A stretch of DNA of 64,000 nucleotides from Linyphia triangularis (Eukaryota > Arthropoda > Arachnida > Araneae > Linyphiidae): positions 81,930,670 through 81,994,669 of the forward strand of contig OZ021729.1 of the NCBI GenBank assembly GCA_963978545.1, given 5' to 3'. Positions 1 through 9,728 of this stretch are shown here, in pieces; the first letter of the stretch is position 1; each line of letters opens with the position of its first letter. The notes below the pieces were generated by a model. The model did no database searches. It was not told the DNA's origin and worked only from the letters and a program-made list of their open reading frames with translations. The translations under genes and the position numbers were made by a program.

Positions 1-64
1 GATTTGTTTTTCTATGCAACGATATAGTATCGATATTTATTTATATCGATATTTCCGACCTCTA
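1..64 (-). mobile_element. End fragment of TATCGATA-rich hAT-type element
   Basis: The window opens inside a copy of the element that is complete at 14141-14699. Seen here are the ATCGATAT motifs and the terminal bases ATTTCCGACCTCTA. The rest lies left of the window. Classification as hAT rests on the 8-bp target duplication of the 14141 copy. Confidence 0.7.
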
Positions 65-312
65 TTGAGTATACGCTGTCTAACGGATTCTTCCGCGTTA
101 AGATATAGTTCCGGAAAATCACAACTTTTATAGTAATATTGATAGCCTGCTCACATAGTTTTGTATTAAACTTAAATACATGTTGATAACAAACAGAAAA
201 TAAGCGCTTTAAGTTTAAATTTCAACTAATGTTTTACTTTTCTAACAACGGAAATCAGCTACGTGTCATTCCAATCAGCCAATCAGAGCGTAGTAAAACC
301 GGTTCACACATC
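65..312 (+). repeat. Dispersed repeat, inverted partner at 13850-14118
   Basis: Runs from TTGAGTATACGCTG to AAACCGGTTCACAC and matches, in reverse complement and with moderate divergence, about 13850-14118. Both copies sit next to an end of the TATCGATA hAT-type element, here directly and at the other copy 23 bp away. No ORF is seen. It could be a larger transposon that hosts that element, or a segmental copy. Confidence 0.6.
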
Positions 313-362
313 GTGGCAGCGTTTATCAATGAGCTCAAGTGAGCCTGTCCGAATGCATAGTC

Positions 363-542
363 GCCGACCAAACGGTATAGTGGTTAGCGTGCTAGCTTCT
401 AGACCCGAGGTTGCGGGTTTCGAGTCCCGTGTTAGGTATGGGTGTTTGTAAATGTATGTGTTGGCTTGTCTAATGATGAATGTTTTGTTCATTATAGCCC
501 TCGTAATGCTGACGGCACCTGATAATCTGAAAACAACCAACC
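363..542 (+). mobile_element. tRNA-derived SINE, copy A
   Basis: A ~180-bp SINE. The head folds like a tRNA, with an A-box-like TATAGTGGTTAGCG and a B-box-like GGGTTTCGAGTCCC, so internal RNA polymerase III transcription is expected. A unique body follows, with a CAGATAATCTG-type palindrome, then an (AACC)n tail. Imperfect 12-bp target duplications flank it (351-362 and 543-554, one mismatch), as expected for LINE-assisted retroposition. Confidence 0.9.
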
Positions 543-554
543 GAATGTATAGTC

Positions 555-829
555 TTGGAAGCCTGTCTATAGTTTCTTTGAGGCAGAGGATTTTCTACAG
601 CGATAAGTCTTTCAGCTCCTTTTTTTTCTTTTTCAACAAGGACTTCCTTTCGTCCACGTTTTTCCCCCGGAGCTTTTGATTGCCGGCCAAATTTTATTTC
701 TTTTCGAAGTTTTGATAGTAATCCATTTGAAAAATGTCTTTTCTGGTTTTTAAATGCTTTATTTATAGCAGAATTCGAGCAACCATCCTTCAAAATTTTG
801 TAAAATTTCGTTTCGGACTTGAGGATCAA
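555..829 (-). pseudogene. Possible transposase N-terminal remnant, interrupted by SINE A
   Basis: An open frame of about 90 residues reads leftward and runs into SINE copy A, which supplies the remaining residues of the computed ORF. It is rich in Lys and Arg and has a helix-turn-helix-like stretch (GCSNSAINKAFK) followed by a basic linker. This resembles the DNA-binding region of Tc1/pogo-type transposases, but I cannot name a family. It may be a chance ORF. Confidence 0.2.
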
Positions 830-842
830 ATTCCGGAGCTAT

Positions 843-1129
843 AATTTACTCCCACTACTAAAAATCAGTAATAAACAGTAAATCAATAATAACTAAAAAA
901 AAAAAAAAAAAAAGTTTAAATAATAGCTCTCCTATTAATTATCATTTTCTGATTTTCTTTCCACTGAAAAATCTCCTGACACACGGAGGGCTTTGACTGC
1001 AATATCTGGAATTTACGATTTATATTATAAAGGAAAACACTAGTCTTGGGAAGATTGGCCTTTTAATCTATCAAAGATCAGAGGAACAATGTATTGAAAA
1101 ATATACGTGGATATTTATTAAAGAAATAA
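843..1129. other. No feature seen
   Basis: AT-rich sequence with a poly-A run near 895-913. No coding frame or repeat structure is recognised. Confidence 0.5.
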
Positions 1130-1370
1130 ACCATAAAACAGAGTTTTTACTGTAAATCCTTTGTATACATTGCAAATTTTTATTTACAATTTCAAATAAT
1201 TTTTAAGCGATTTTGTGCTCAGATCGAGTTTTCACAGTGTTTGATCACGTCGAAGAAAACCACTGATTAATTTTTGTTGCATCTAAAACATTATAGAATG
1301 CATTGTCATCGAAAACGAGTTGATCAGCCAAGTTTCAACTTTATTGCAGGATGGCAAGTGTGCTAGTTAA
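1130..1370. repeat. Fragment of dispersed family Y
   Basis: Contains two diagnostic stretches of family Y: the TTTTTACTGTAAATCCTTTG end region and the GAATGCATTGTCATCGAA segment followed by GCCAAGTTTCAA. Internal parts present in the fuller copy at 21640-22672 are missing, so this is a decayed fragment. Confidence 0.5.
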
Positions 1371-1514
1371 CCCCCGAGTATGAATCGCCGGCAAAAACAT
1401 ACGCAAAAAAAATGAAGTTTATTTAAAGGATTTAAAAAAAATAAACATTCATTTGAAATTATAAGCACTTTTATTACTGATTTTTTTCTTCTTCTTCTTA
1501 TTGAGGGCAAGAGC

Positions 1515-1930
1515 TTACCAGGTAGCACAGTTGTATTGGCCAATATCAGAAACAGGAGTTCATATTGGCCAGTCCATGCCGAAACTCGAGTATCGTTCCA
1601 AACTAAAATATTTTTTGAAAGCATAATCATGCCAAAGCCATCACAAAATATATTTTTTAATCCCTCCGTCCTTTCTTATAAAAAAATATATATATTTCAA
1701 TTTTAAAACTCTGCATCAACATTTAAAAACTTCCAGTTTTTTTTTTTTTTTACTCAGCTCTAGTCGATATTGGCCAAGATTCGTAGCAACGGCCATGCAA
1801 CAACGGTCTACATCGGGATTGGCCAGGATATTAACTTGAAGCTGAAGGAATCTTAACAATCACCATATAGATCTAGATTAGCCTCAGTCTGTTTAGAATG
1901 TGTTGGTAACCATGGCAACCTATTACGTAG
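1515..1930 (+). repeat. Dispersed repeat W, copy 1
   Basis: Shares TATTGGCCAAT.TCAGAAACAG, TGCCGAAACTCGAG, CTCTGCAT.AACATTT and ACATCGGGATTGGCCAG in the same order with 12285-12610. Its right end (AATGTGTTGGTAACCATGG region) matches 8640-8830. TTGGCCA motifs recur. No ORF or clear termini are seen. Confidence 0.55.
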
Positions 1931-2439
1931 AATAGGTGTTGTGAAGTATCAGCGGTTAGTGGAGCTGTTCAGGGCTGTTTTACGACTAATTGGGTGTCAC
2001 AAGATCATAGCATATTTTGCAGTATAATATAATAAGAGTGTTAGGAGTAAATTTATGAAATAATAAAACGTGATTTTATTATTAAAGGAAACTTTATTGA
2101 CAACTTTGTCGTTCAAAACAGAAATCATCAGTTAAACTGGACATACATCATTGGCTTAAACTTAAGTCGTTAACTTAAAAGACAAAAGTACGCAATAACG
2201 TCGCAGCTGGCCACAAAGTGTCGTATGCTTTAAAGCGATTTCGAAAGGAAATATACGTTTCGTAAAATGATATATCATTAGCAGTAAGGTGAAGAACAGA
2301 CAGAAAGTGACGACGGATTCCGGTACAAACACGACATTACGAAAATCACTGCCCCTTCCGAAAGTGATGAAGTCACTAATAACAAGATCGAATGATTGTC
2401 ATGGAATAGTAAACTACTGTTTATGTCTGATATCCTCAA
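1931..2439. other. No gene seen
   Basis: AT-rich sequence with short frames only. The right part may belong to the outer left arm of the foldback that follows. Confidence 0.4.
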
Positions 2440-3360
2440 CGCATCAACATCGATATAGATAAACAACGGGACAGACTGCTTAACGCTAAGAAAATGAAGT
2501 CGCAACCACACTGTTGGGTGGACGAAAAATACCGATTGCAGAGGATTGTAAGAAAAATCTTGGGTTGTACACTGCAAAATTGTCAATAATAGAACTTAAT
2601 TATTAATAATTTGAAAAAATATTTACTCTAAGACTTTGCAAGGTTTCTCGCATTCCCACTCAACTATGGAAGTGAACTGTGATTGGATAATCGTCCACCC
2701 ATCATCATCATCAACCCTCCGGCGCGTCTCACCCCCCCCCCCCCCCTCCTGCATTGCCATCGGAGCCATCGATATAGATAAACAACTGGATAGACTGCTC
2801 CATTGTCAATGAAAAGAGAAAAACTTTCCGGGGATTGCAAAGCTGGTGGGAAGATTAACCAATCACAGTTTCCTTTTATAGTTGGATGGGAATGCGAAAA
2901 ACCTTGTAAAGTGTTAGAGTATATATATTTTTGTGCACATTATTACTAATTAAGGTCTACTATTGACATTCCTGCTGTGTACAACCTGAAATTTTCTTTT
3001 CAATCCTCGGCAATCCGTATTTTTTATTCCACCAATGTCATCTGGCAACGGCTTCATTTTCCCAGCGTTAAGCAGTCTATCCAGTTGTTTATCTACACTG
3101 TTAAAAAAATTTGTCCACCATGCACCAAAATTTGGTTCCCATTTAGCTGCCACCAACATTTGGTGCTTAGTTTCGCGATTTAGTGGTGCTTACGGTCCGA
3201 GGTTGCACCATTAAATCGTGAAACTAAGCACCAAATGTTGGTGGCCGCTAAATGGGAACCAATTTTTGGTGCAAGGTGGAACAAAATTTTTAACAGTGTA
3301 TATCGATGATCGGAGCAGTATTTCCAGTTGTTTATCTATATCGATATGCATCACCAGAAG
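2440..3360. repeat. Long imperfect foldback with repeated arms
   Basis: The left arm (about 2450-2705) reappears inverted at about 2850-3095, with landmarks such as GTTGTACAC, TTCGCATTCCCA and CTGTGATTGG. A short unit reading GATAAACAAC..GACTGC, or its complement, occurs four times (near 2459, 2776, 3068 and 3327). The centre has a 16-C run near 2731-2746. No protein is predicted. This looks like a decayed foldback transposon, later hit by the element at 3096-3298. Confidence 0.6.
3096..3298. mobile_element. 203-bp Tc1/mariner-type MITE with TA duplication
   Basis: Almost the whole element is one hairpin: arms of about 90 bp beginning CACTGTTAAAAA and ending TTTTTAACAGTG. TA flanks both ends. 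The sister sequence at 3326-3352 (GTTTATCTATATCGAT) is the empty site and shows exactly one TA where this copy has two, which confirms the insertion and the TA duplication. The internal palindrome carries ACCAAATGTTGGTGG-type motifs. Confidence 0.85.
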
Positions 3361-3529
3361 TGAGTAGTGATTGTGACATAGGCTACAAACGATCAAAATC
3401 GGGCTGGGGAACAACATACATTTTTGTTGTCCTGCTGTTTAGTATTCTATAGTTTAAAACCCCCTAAAATCTTTTGCATATGGTTTATGAGTTGTCTAAT
3501 TAATCGATGGACATTACGAAAGTCTAGAA

Positions 3530-3740
3530 ATGTGTTTAAATCACTTATATTAACTACAATTTTGATTGCTTCTGTCACTGGAGGGCAAGATTTTCGGATG
3601 GTTAATTAACTCACTTACCATCCTCCAACCAAACAGAAACCTGGCAGATTAGTTCGTTGTCGATCGCAATGCATTTCACCGAGTTTTAGGAACTGTCGCT
3701 GAAATGCCGCTTTTACGTACGTTTTTAAATTCAAGTTTAA
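3530..3740. repeat. Fragment of family Y
   Basis: Shows the CATCCTCC..CC..CAGAAACCTGGCAGATTAG...TGTCGATCG pattern seen in the right half of the Y copies at 21640-22672 and 27813-28670. The ends are not recognisable. Confidence 0.4.
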
Positions 3741-3958
3741 ACATATAAGAGGGCAAATATTCGTAAAAATGTATTGGTAATTTTTACTTTTTTACAATGT
3801 CCTTCATGAAGTGCATTCTTTTCAATGCAGGGATCTTCTATGTTTTGGATTACTTCCGTATACTGTATTTATATATATATATAAAAAATAACTGATTTAA
3901 TTAGCATCTTTTTCAAACTTAATGTGGGGAAATTTATATTATACCCTATCAAATAAAT

Positions 3959-4143
3959 TGGTTGGTTGGTTGTTTTCTGATTATCTGGCGCCGTCAGCAA
4001 CACGAGGGCTATAATGCGCCGAAACATTCGTCATTAGACAAGCCAACATACATTTACAAACACCCATGCATTACACGGGACTCGGAACCCGCAACCTCGC
4101 AGTCTAGAAGCTAGCACGCTAACCACTATACCGTTTGGTCGGT
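3959..4143 (-). mobile_element. tRNA-derived SINE, copy B
   Basis: Full-length inverted copy: the (GGTT)n complement of the tail at the left, the tRNA-like head at the right. A perfect 14-bp target duplication, CCTATCAAATAAAT, lies at 3945-3958 and 4144-4157. It lies only about 160 bp from copy C in the opposite orientation. Confidence 0.92.
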
Positions 4144-4302
4144 CCTATCAAATAAATAGTTTTTTTTTAGAGGTATACCATCAATTTAACATTTTGAAGC
4201 ATAGTAGTTCCACACAGAAACCACTTAATTAAATATTTATTTCTATACGCAGACTGATTTTACAGCAAAACCACACATCCTACGTTTCATAAATATTCTA
4301 TG

Positions 4303-4480
4303 CCGACCAAACGGTATAGTGGTTAGCGTGCTAGCTTCTAGACCGCGAGGTTGCGGGTTCCGAGTCCCGTGTTAGGCATGGGTGTTTGTAAATGTACGTT
4401 GGCTTGTCTAATGACGAATGTTTCGGCGCATTATAGCCCTCGTGTTGCTGACGGCGCCAGATAATCTGAAAACAACCAAC
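4303..4480 (+). mobile_element. tRNA-derived SINE, copy C
   Basis: Full-length copy with canonical A- and B-box-like elements. The target duplication CATAAATATTCTATG (4288-4302) recurs with one mismatch at 4481-4495. The few differences from the other copies suggest a recent insertion. Confidence 0.92.
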
Positions 4481-4495
4481 CATAAATAATCTATG

Positions 4496-4872
4496 TAATT
4501 TTTCGATTTTGTTCGATCTGAAACAAAGTGCAATTTTTTTCAGGTCATGCAATTTTTTAATTTTTTTATTAGGTATGTCATTTGTGTTAACTGTTACTTG
4601 CATATAGTTTCATAACGTAAATACTCGCAAAAGTTAAAAATATATCTTCTTTTTGCAAAAAGGAAATATACTCCATCATTGTTTTACACATAACGACGAC
4701 CCATATCAAATATCATTAAAATCGGAAATAAAATCGAAATTCGAGCTTCAAAGGGTTAAAAAAAAAAAAAAAAATAGCTACACTATATTAACTACAAATC
4801 CAATTTTTGAATTTGGTTCGCACGTGAACTCCTCAAGAGATTTGAACAACCTTTTTTAAAGATTTTCGGTTA
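4496..4872. other. AT-rich stretch, no gene
   Basis: Homopolymer A runs (4759-4773) and short frames only. Confidence 0.5.
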
Positions 4873-5532
4873 TAGTCCGAGAGGCGACTGCAATTTTTGG
4901 ACCCCATCGAACATCATTCTGAATTTTTTATAGAAATTAGAGAAGAATGAGTAGATTAGGAATCCACTGGTCTGCCGTGGCAAAAATGGCCGAAACTGAT
5001 CAATAATCGACTTGGAATAGGTCGAACTAAAATTCGATTGCCAAATATGTCATAACTGGCCAAAGAGAGAACAAACTTTTTCGTCTGGCAACCCTGCATT
5101 TTGATTTTCAATGAGAAAAAGCTCAAACGATTTTTTATCACTGGCTTGGAAAATGTGTATCTTTTAAAAGTAAGCCAAATTGGCGACATCAGTTACGTCA
5201 TCCGTGACGTAATGTTTATTGCCAACTTGGCTCCCTTTTAATAGATGCAAGTAGACCGTCGCCAGATAACTGAATCGTCTGCAACTTTCTTAATTGATTA
5301 TTAAAGAGTGAGGGTTACCAAATAAAAAAAAACGCTCATTATTTGGCAAGTTATTTCTCATTTGGCAATTGGATTTAGTTCAACTTTTTAAAAGTCGATT
5401 TTTGACCAGTTTCGGCCATTTTTGCCACGGCAGACCAGTGGATTCGTAATCTACTGATTTTTCTCTAATTTCTATAAAAAATTCAGAATGGTGTTTGATG
5501 GGGTCCAAAAACTGCAGTCGCCTCTCAGTCTA
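4873..5532. mobile_element. Family P foldback element, copy 1
   Basis: A 660-bp non-coding palindromic element. It starts TAGTCCGAGAGGCGACTGCA and ends with the inverted TGCAGTCGCCTCTCAGTCTA; arms of roughly 250 bp flank an asymmetric centre. The target duplication is TTA (4870-4872 and 5533-5535). The centre holds TTACGTCA (5193-5200) and TGACGTAA (5205-5212). Frames crossing it are shadows. The 3-bp duplication would suit PIF/Harbinger-like mobilisation but other superfamilies also make 3-bp duplications. Confidence 0.88.
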
Positions 5533-5535
5533 TTA

Positions 5536-7225
5536 GAATTCACATCTGATGAACCCAATTCAACTTTTAATTGTATCCTTTGAATTCGACTGTTGTCATC
5601 ATTTCTCAAACAATCCATTGTGGCATGTACTAAGCAAGTTTATGGCCCCTTTGTAGTCTTGCATGCATTTTAAAGAATGAGGTATTTCTTAAACATAATT
5701 GACCCTCTGCAATCAAGCCTTCATCCTTGAATGGAATCTAAAATTTGGTTGAATTCGGAAATTTGAATTCGAATGATTCGCATTGTCATTGTATTTATTC
5801 TAATAAAGCACTGAAATGCGAAGGGCATGTTGAAAATATTTAAAATAGAATGCTAACTATTTTTTGCTTTTGTCATCCATCTTAATTTGAGCGAGCATAA
5901 CAAGATGTTCGCTCTGATCCTCTTAAGATAAAACAAAGAGATGACGGATATACATAACTTGAAGACATGTTCTCAAAAGCGGGCGTTTACCACAATTCTT
6001 TCATTTTTCTAGAAAAAAAAAATTAAAATTGGGGGGATGACAATGTCTATAATTTGGAGTGATCGATGCTTTTTCCTTGATTGAGTTTGCGTCCCGATTG
6101 TTTAATTCCATTCTGAATTTTGATTTAAATTTGAAATGAGCGCGAAATGGAGTTTTCATCCGTAATAAGGAAACGGGAATTAGTTTTATTCCGAGGGCGT
6201 AGGTCCGTTTAAAGGATGGATATTTTCATCGAGAGCTGAAGTTCTTCTTCAGAAAAATTGTTGATGTTTCCATTTGATGAGGCGGAATGGAATGGGAAAA
6301 TTTAAATTTGCCGCCAAAAGAACATGAGAAGGACAATTTAAGATTACTAATCAGGCATATCGCCATTTTGTTTCAGGCTGCGAGGTTTAAAGTCGCGAAC
6401 AAGATATTGTTGGAATGGTGAAGAGATTTTTATTTAGTATAGTGAGCTGTATACACTAAGCGATATAAAATAACTCAAAATTTTTCAAAGCTACAGATTT
6501 AGGTGAATTAAATGCTTAAACTTTTATAATATATAATTACACTTTTTAAGCTTAATTAAAATATATATTGTTTTAGTTGAACAAATATATATATATATAT
6601 ATATTGTTTTACCTAGTACCAAATTTTTCAAGGTAGTTGTAAAACACAAGCCCATTTATGAGCACAGCAATCTTTAGTTGTATTTTCAACCATACTAGTA
6701 CATAATGACGTTTCCAAAGACCCGGTAGTTAAATAGTGATTATAAATACTTACGATAATGTCCACAGTAAACATAATTGCGTTTGAAAATTTGCAATTTT
6801 TTTAATAATATATCCTATTCACCGTTACTAAAAAGCATTGCGACATAACAGTTATGATATAGAAATATTTGGCTACTATTAAAGACGTAACATACGCATT
6901 TATGTATTTATGTACACTATTAACATAACGCTTTTTCATCTAACATAATGGTATTAATGGTCATGTTTATCTAAGAGAAATGGGAGAAGTAATCTGTGAA
7001 TATATATATTTTTTGAAGACGATATTACGCGATTAGATAATTGAGTCGTTTATTTATCCGAATATTATGAGTTGGTTGTTTCTTACTGAAATAATGGGCC
7101 ATGACGTGGCTTTATTTTATGTCGGCGCGAACAAACATTGTCTGGGTCACAAATACCGATCGTTATTTTCATTTGATCTCTTATTGAATTCATCTATCTT
7201 TATATGTTCTTCCTTATCCTTATAC
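5536..7225. other. Apparently unique non-coding DNA
   Basis: No repeat shared within the window and no convincing ORF. A short (TA)n run is at about 6585-6604. Moderately more complex sequence lies at 5880-6420 (mixed composition, GC higher than its surroundings). If the exon at 35 kb is correctly read, this lies in its first intron. Confidence 0.5.
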
Positions 7226-7470
7226 CGGCGGTTCCCAATCTTTTTAGGGCAGACCAAACGATATAGTGGTTAGCGTGCTAGCTTCTAGACCGCGAAGTTG
7301 CGGGTTCCGAGTACCGTGTTTAGGCATGGGTGTTTGTAAATGTATGTTGGCTTGTCTAATGACGAATGTTTCGGCGCATTATAGCCCTCGTGTTGCTGAC
7401 GGTGCCAGATAATCTGAAAACAACCAACCCAATCTTTTTAGTTGTGCGAACCAACTACTTTGTAAAAAAA
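7226..7470. mobile_element. hAT-like terminal fragment hosting SINE D
   Basis: The host sequence reads CCGGCGGTTCCCAATCTTTTTAG, is interrupted by the SINE, and continues TTGTGCGAACCAACTAC. GGTTCCCAA(T/C)CTTTTT is a frequent hAT terminal sequence (CAGNGGTTCCCAA). The other terminus was not found, so this is either a fragment or an element with unrecognised right end. Confidence 0.4.
7248..7427 (+). mobile_element. tRNA-derived SINE, copy D
   Basis: Full-length copy with a perfect 14-bp target duplication CCCAATCTTTTTAG at 7234-7247 and 7428-7441. A few substitutions are seen in the head. Confidence 0.92.
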
Positions 7471-7942
7471 AAAAAAAATTGAGGCTCACTTGCGAATAGA
7501 ATATGTGCATGTGCGTGCTTAAGCAATTAAGTAAAATATTTGTGTAGAAAGGATTAAACAATATTTTTTTTTTTATAAAGAAAATAATTTTGTAGTATTC
7601 ACTTTGATGTCGCAACTATTTAAAAAGAAAATAAATTAAAAAAAAAAAAAAAAAAAATGGCGTTAAATAAAGAAACATTCTATGCGGTTTTTGGCATTGT
7701 TTGTCCTTCACGAGAGAGTCAATAGTTGGATTAAAACTTTTGAGTTTTAGCCATGTTGTTGAATTCACACATTACTCACTCGTTACACAAACGGAGAATA
7801 CAACTGAATAATTCGATAGTTAATAACAATCGAGTGATTCGATATAGTGCCCAACTCTACCTCTACAGCTCCTATAATATTTATCTTGTCCGTATCCAGG
7901 ACCAGCATTTAAGGCCCACTAACAGGCCGCTGCCTATGGGTC
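7471..7942. other. No gene; poly-A tracts
   Basis: A runs near 7460-7475 and 7638-7656 and short frames only. Confidence 0.45.
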
Positions 7943-8484
7943 TATAGGTAGGAAATATCGATCAAAATAAATATCGATACTATATCGTTGCATAGAAAAA
8001 ATATTGATAAAATATCGATATATCGCTACATGATTTTTTTTATTTATTTGATTTTTAATTTTGCCAGAAACAAAGTTTTTCGGGGTAAATTTCTACTCTT
8101 CGTGATCGCTTTTTTGTAAGGTGACTACTTTTTCAACTGAAATGGATCTATTACAAAAAAAATAAATAATTATATTTTCGCTTAGTTGGTGCAGTGATTT
8201 CAAGAAAAATTTAGATAATTTTCAATAGCTTTTAAGTGTATATCGCAAAATATTGAATATTGGTGACATTTTAACTGTCTCTCAACCCAAGTTAAAACTT
8301 TAGTTTTGAAGTTTTTGAAAAGGGAATAAAAGAAAATCGAAAAAACACATGGAACTACAAAACGATCATCAAAAAACTAAAAATGTTTGAAAATATCGAT
8401 ATATCGGTACCTTTTATCCATATTTTTAATATCGATATTTTTTTAGAAATATCGATAAAAATATCGTCTTATCGCCGACCTCTA
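7943..8484. mobile_element. TATCGATA-rich hAT-type element, copy 2
   Basis: About 540 bp. The ends are degenerate versions of TAGAGGTCGGAAATATCG and CGCCGACCTCTA, and many ATCGAT motifs cluster near both ends. The internal sequence (GGTGACTACTTTTTCAACTGAAATGG and ACTACAAAACGATCATCAAAAA) matches the 14141 copy in inverted orientation. No intact duplication is seen, so this is an older copy. Confidence 0.75.
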
Positions 8485-8639
8485 GTAGTGAACTTTTGTC
8501 CTATACTACTGATGGAATATTTACTCAATCAAAATATCAGAGGAAATAACACTGCGTAACTCATAATATTATTTACCAAATATTGGCGATTGCAAAAAAA
8601 GCTGATTAATGAAACACGAAAGAAAATTAGAATTATTTA

Positions 8640-8850
8640 AATTATCTCCTCCTAATTATCTCCTACTGCAATTTCTGGATAGTGCTTACTTGGTTAATGA
8701 CTTGAAGCCGAAGAAGGCTTAACAACCACCATAGAAATCTATACTAGCAACTTCCCCCCAAAACTAGTTACAATGTGTTTGTAATCATGGGCAAACTTTT
8801 ATTTAGCATAGATTGGGGGAAGGTATTCAATGGGTTTCATCTGCTTGTAA
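8640..8850 (+). repeat. Dispersed repeat W, partial copy
   Basis: ACTTGAAGC.GAAG..GG.TTAACAA.CACCATA.A and AATGTGTTTGTAATCATGG align with 1833-1920. Only the right part of W is present. Confidence 0.45.
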
Positions 8851-8929
8851 AGCAGAAACCGCTTATAAGTTACCCAGAAGTTGTACTTAGAGATCAATGT
8901 ATCTGATCTATAGATATAAGGTTCTTATT

Positions 8930-9190
8930 ATACAGAGCCACTCTTGTGGGCCACGTTCGCCACAGTAAAAACGCCCGGGCTAGCGTCTGCTGTGGCTCAG
9001 TAAAATAAGCTCCATATGATTGCATGTATCGCTTAGAGTCTGAGCGCCACAAGCGACAGACGCAACATCTAGCCACAGTTGTGGCCCAGGATAACAAGCT
9101 TCGTAGGATTACATGTTTTCTAAAAGTGGCTTGTCCGAGTGTTTGCAACTGTGGCGAGCGCGGGTCGCTGCTGTGGCTTTGTATATTAAG
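8930..9190. repeat. Diverged ~90-bp tandem repeat
   Basis: Three units start at CTGCTGTGGCTCAG (about 8987), CAGTTGTGGCCCAG (about 9075) and CGCTGCTGTGGCTTTG (about 9166). Each is followed by an AAGCT...GATT.CATGT stretch where complete. Composition is more GC-rich than the surroundings. Function unknown. Confidence 0.5.
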
Positions 9191-9322
9191 GGCCTAATGC
9201 TTTCATTCTTTTGACCGCAATAATTACCGAAGCATTGACTTACAACGTTATGACATTTGCACACCAGGTATAGAAACAGTGACCAAAGATCTTTGACAAA
9301 ATTTGAATGGAAAGTGACTATA

Positions 9323-9555
9323 CTAAACTTCAACTTAACTAGACATCACTTAGACGATAGATCGTCACAGTGCTCATAGGTATTTAATCCATTTTGGCGG
9401 CGTGAAAGCATAATGTTCGCCAAACCACAACCCTATAGAGAAGGCTCTAAGGTTTGGCGAGAATTATGTCTTCACTCCTTCCAAAATGGATTAAATACCT
9501 ATGAGCACTGTGACGATCTATCGTCTAAGTGATGTCTAGTTAAGTTGAAGTTTAG
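9323..9555. repeat. Near-perfect long hairpin
   Basis: Arms 9323-9426 and 9451-9555 with a 24-nt loop. The outer ~85 bp are essentially perfect complements; differences are confined to the inner part around GGCG..GAAAGCATAAT. No ORF is present. It could be a young foldback MITE or a source of hairpin siRNA. The arms contain TTTGGCGAG, also seen in family Z. Confidence 0.85.
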
Positions 9556-9728
9556 TTTAGAGAGTTATTTTATCATCTTTTTTTTTTTTCTTCTTTTTTT
9601 TTTATCATCAAGCTTATAGAAACTTATTAAAGCTTAATTAAAAAAAAAATAATTCATTCCATCAAACTTAGTTAATGATATTTCATTACAGTTGTTATAC
9701 CTTAACTTGGAATGTCATATGCTTTACG

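Noticed and set aside
363..440. tRNA gene at the head of SINE copies
   Set aside because: The A- and B-box-like sequences look like a tRNA, but the same head recurs with the same body, AACC tail and target duplications in ten places, so these are SINEs, not tRNA genes.
4956..5189. Short ORFs repeated at 4956, 10441 and 45388
   Set aside because: They recur because family P recurs; frames differ in stops and start positions, and no protein is implied.
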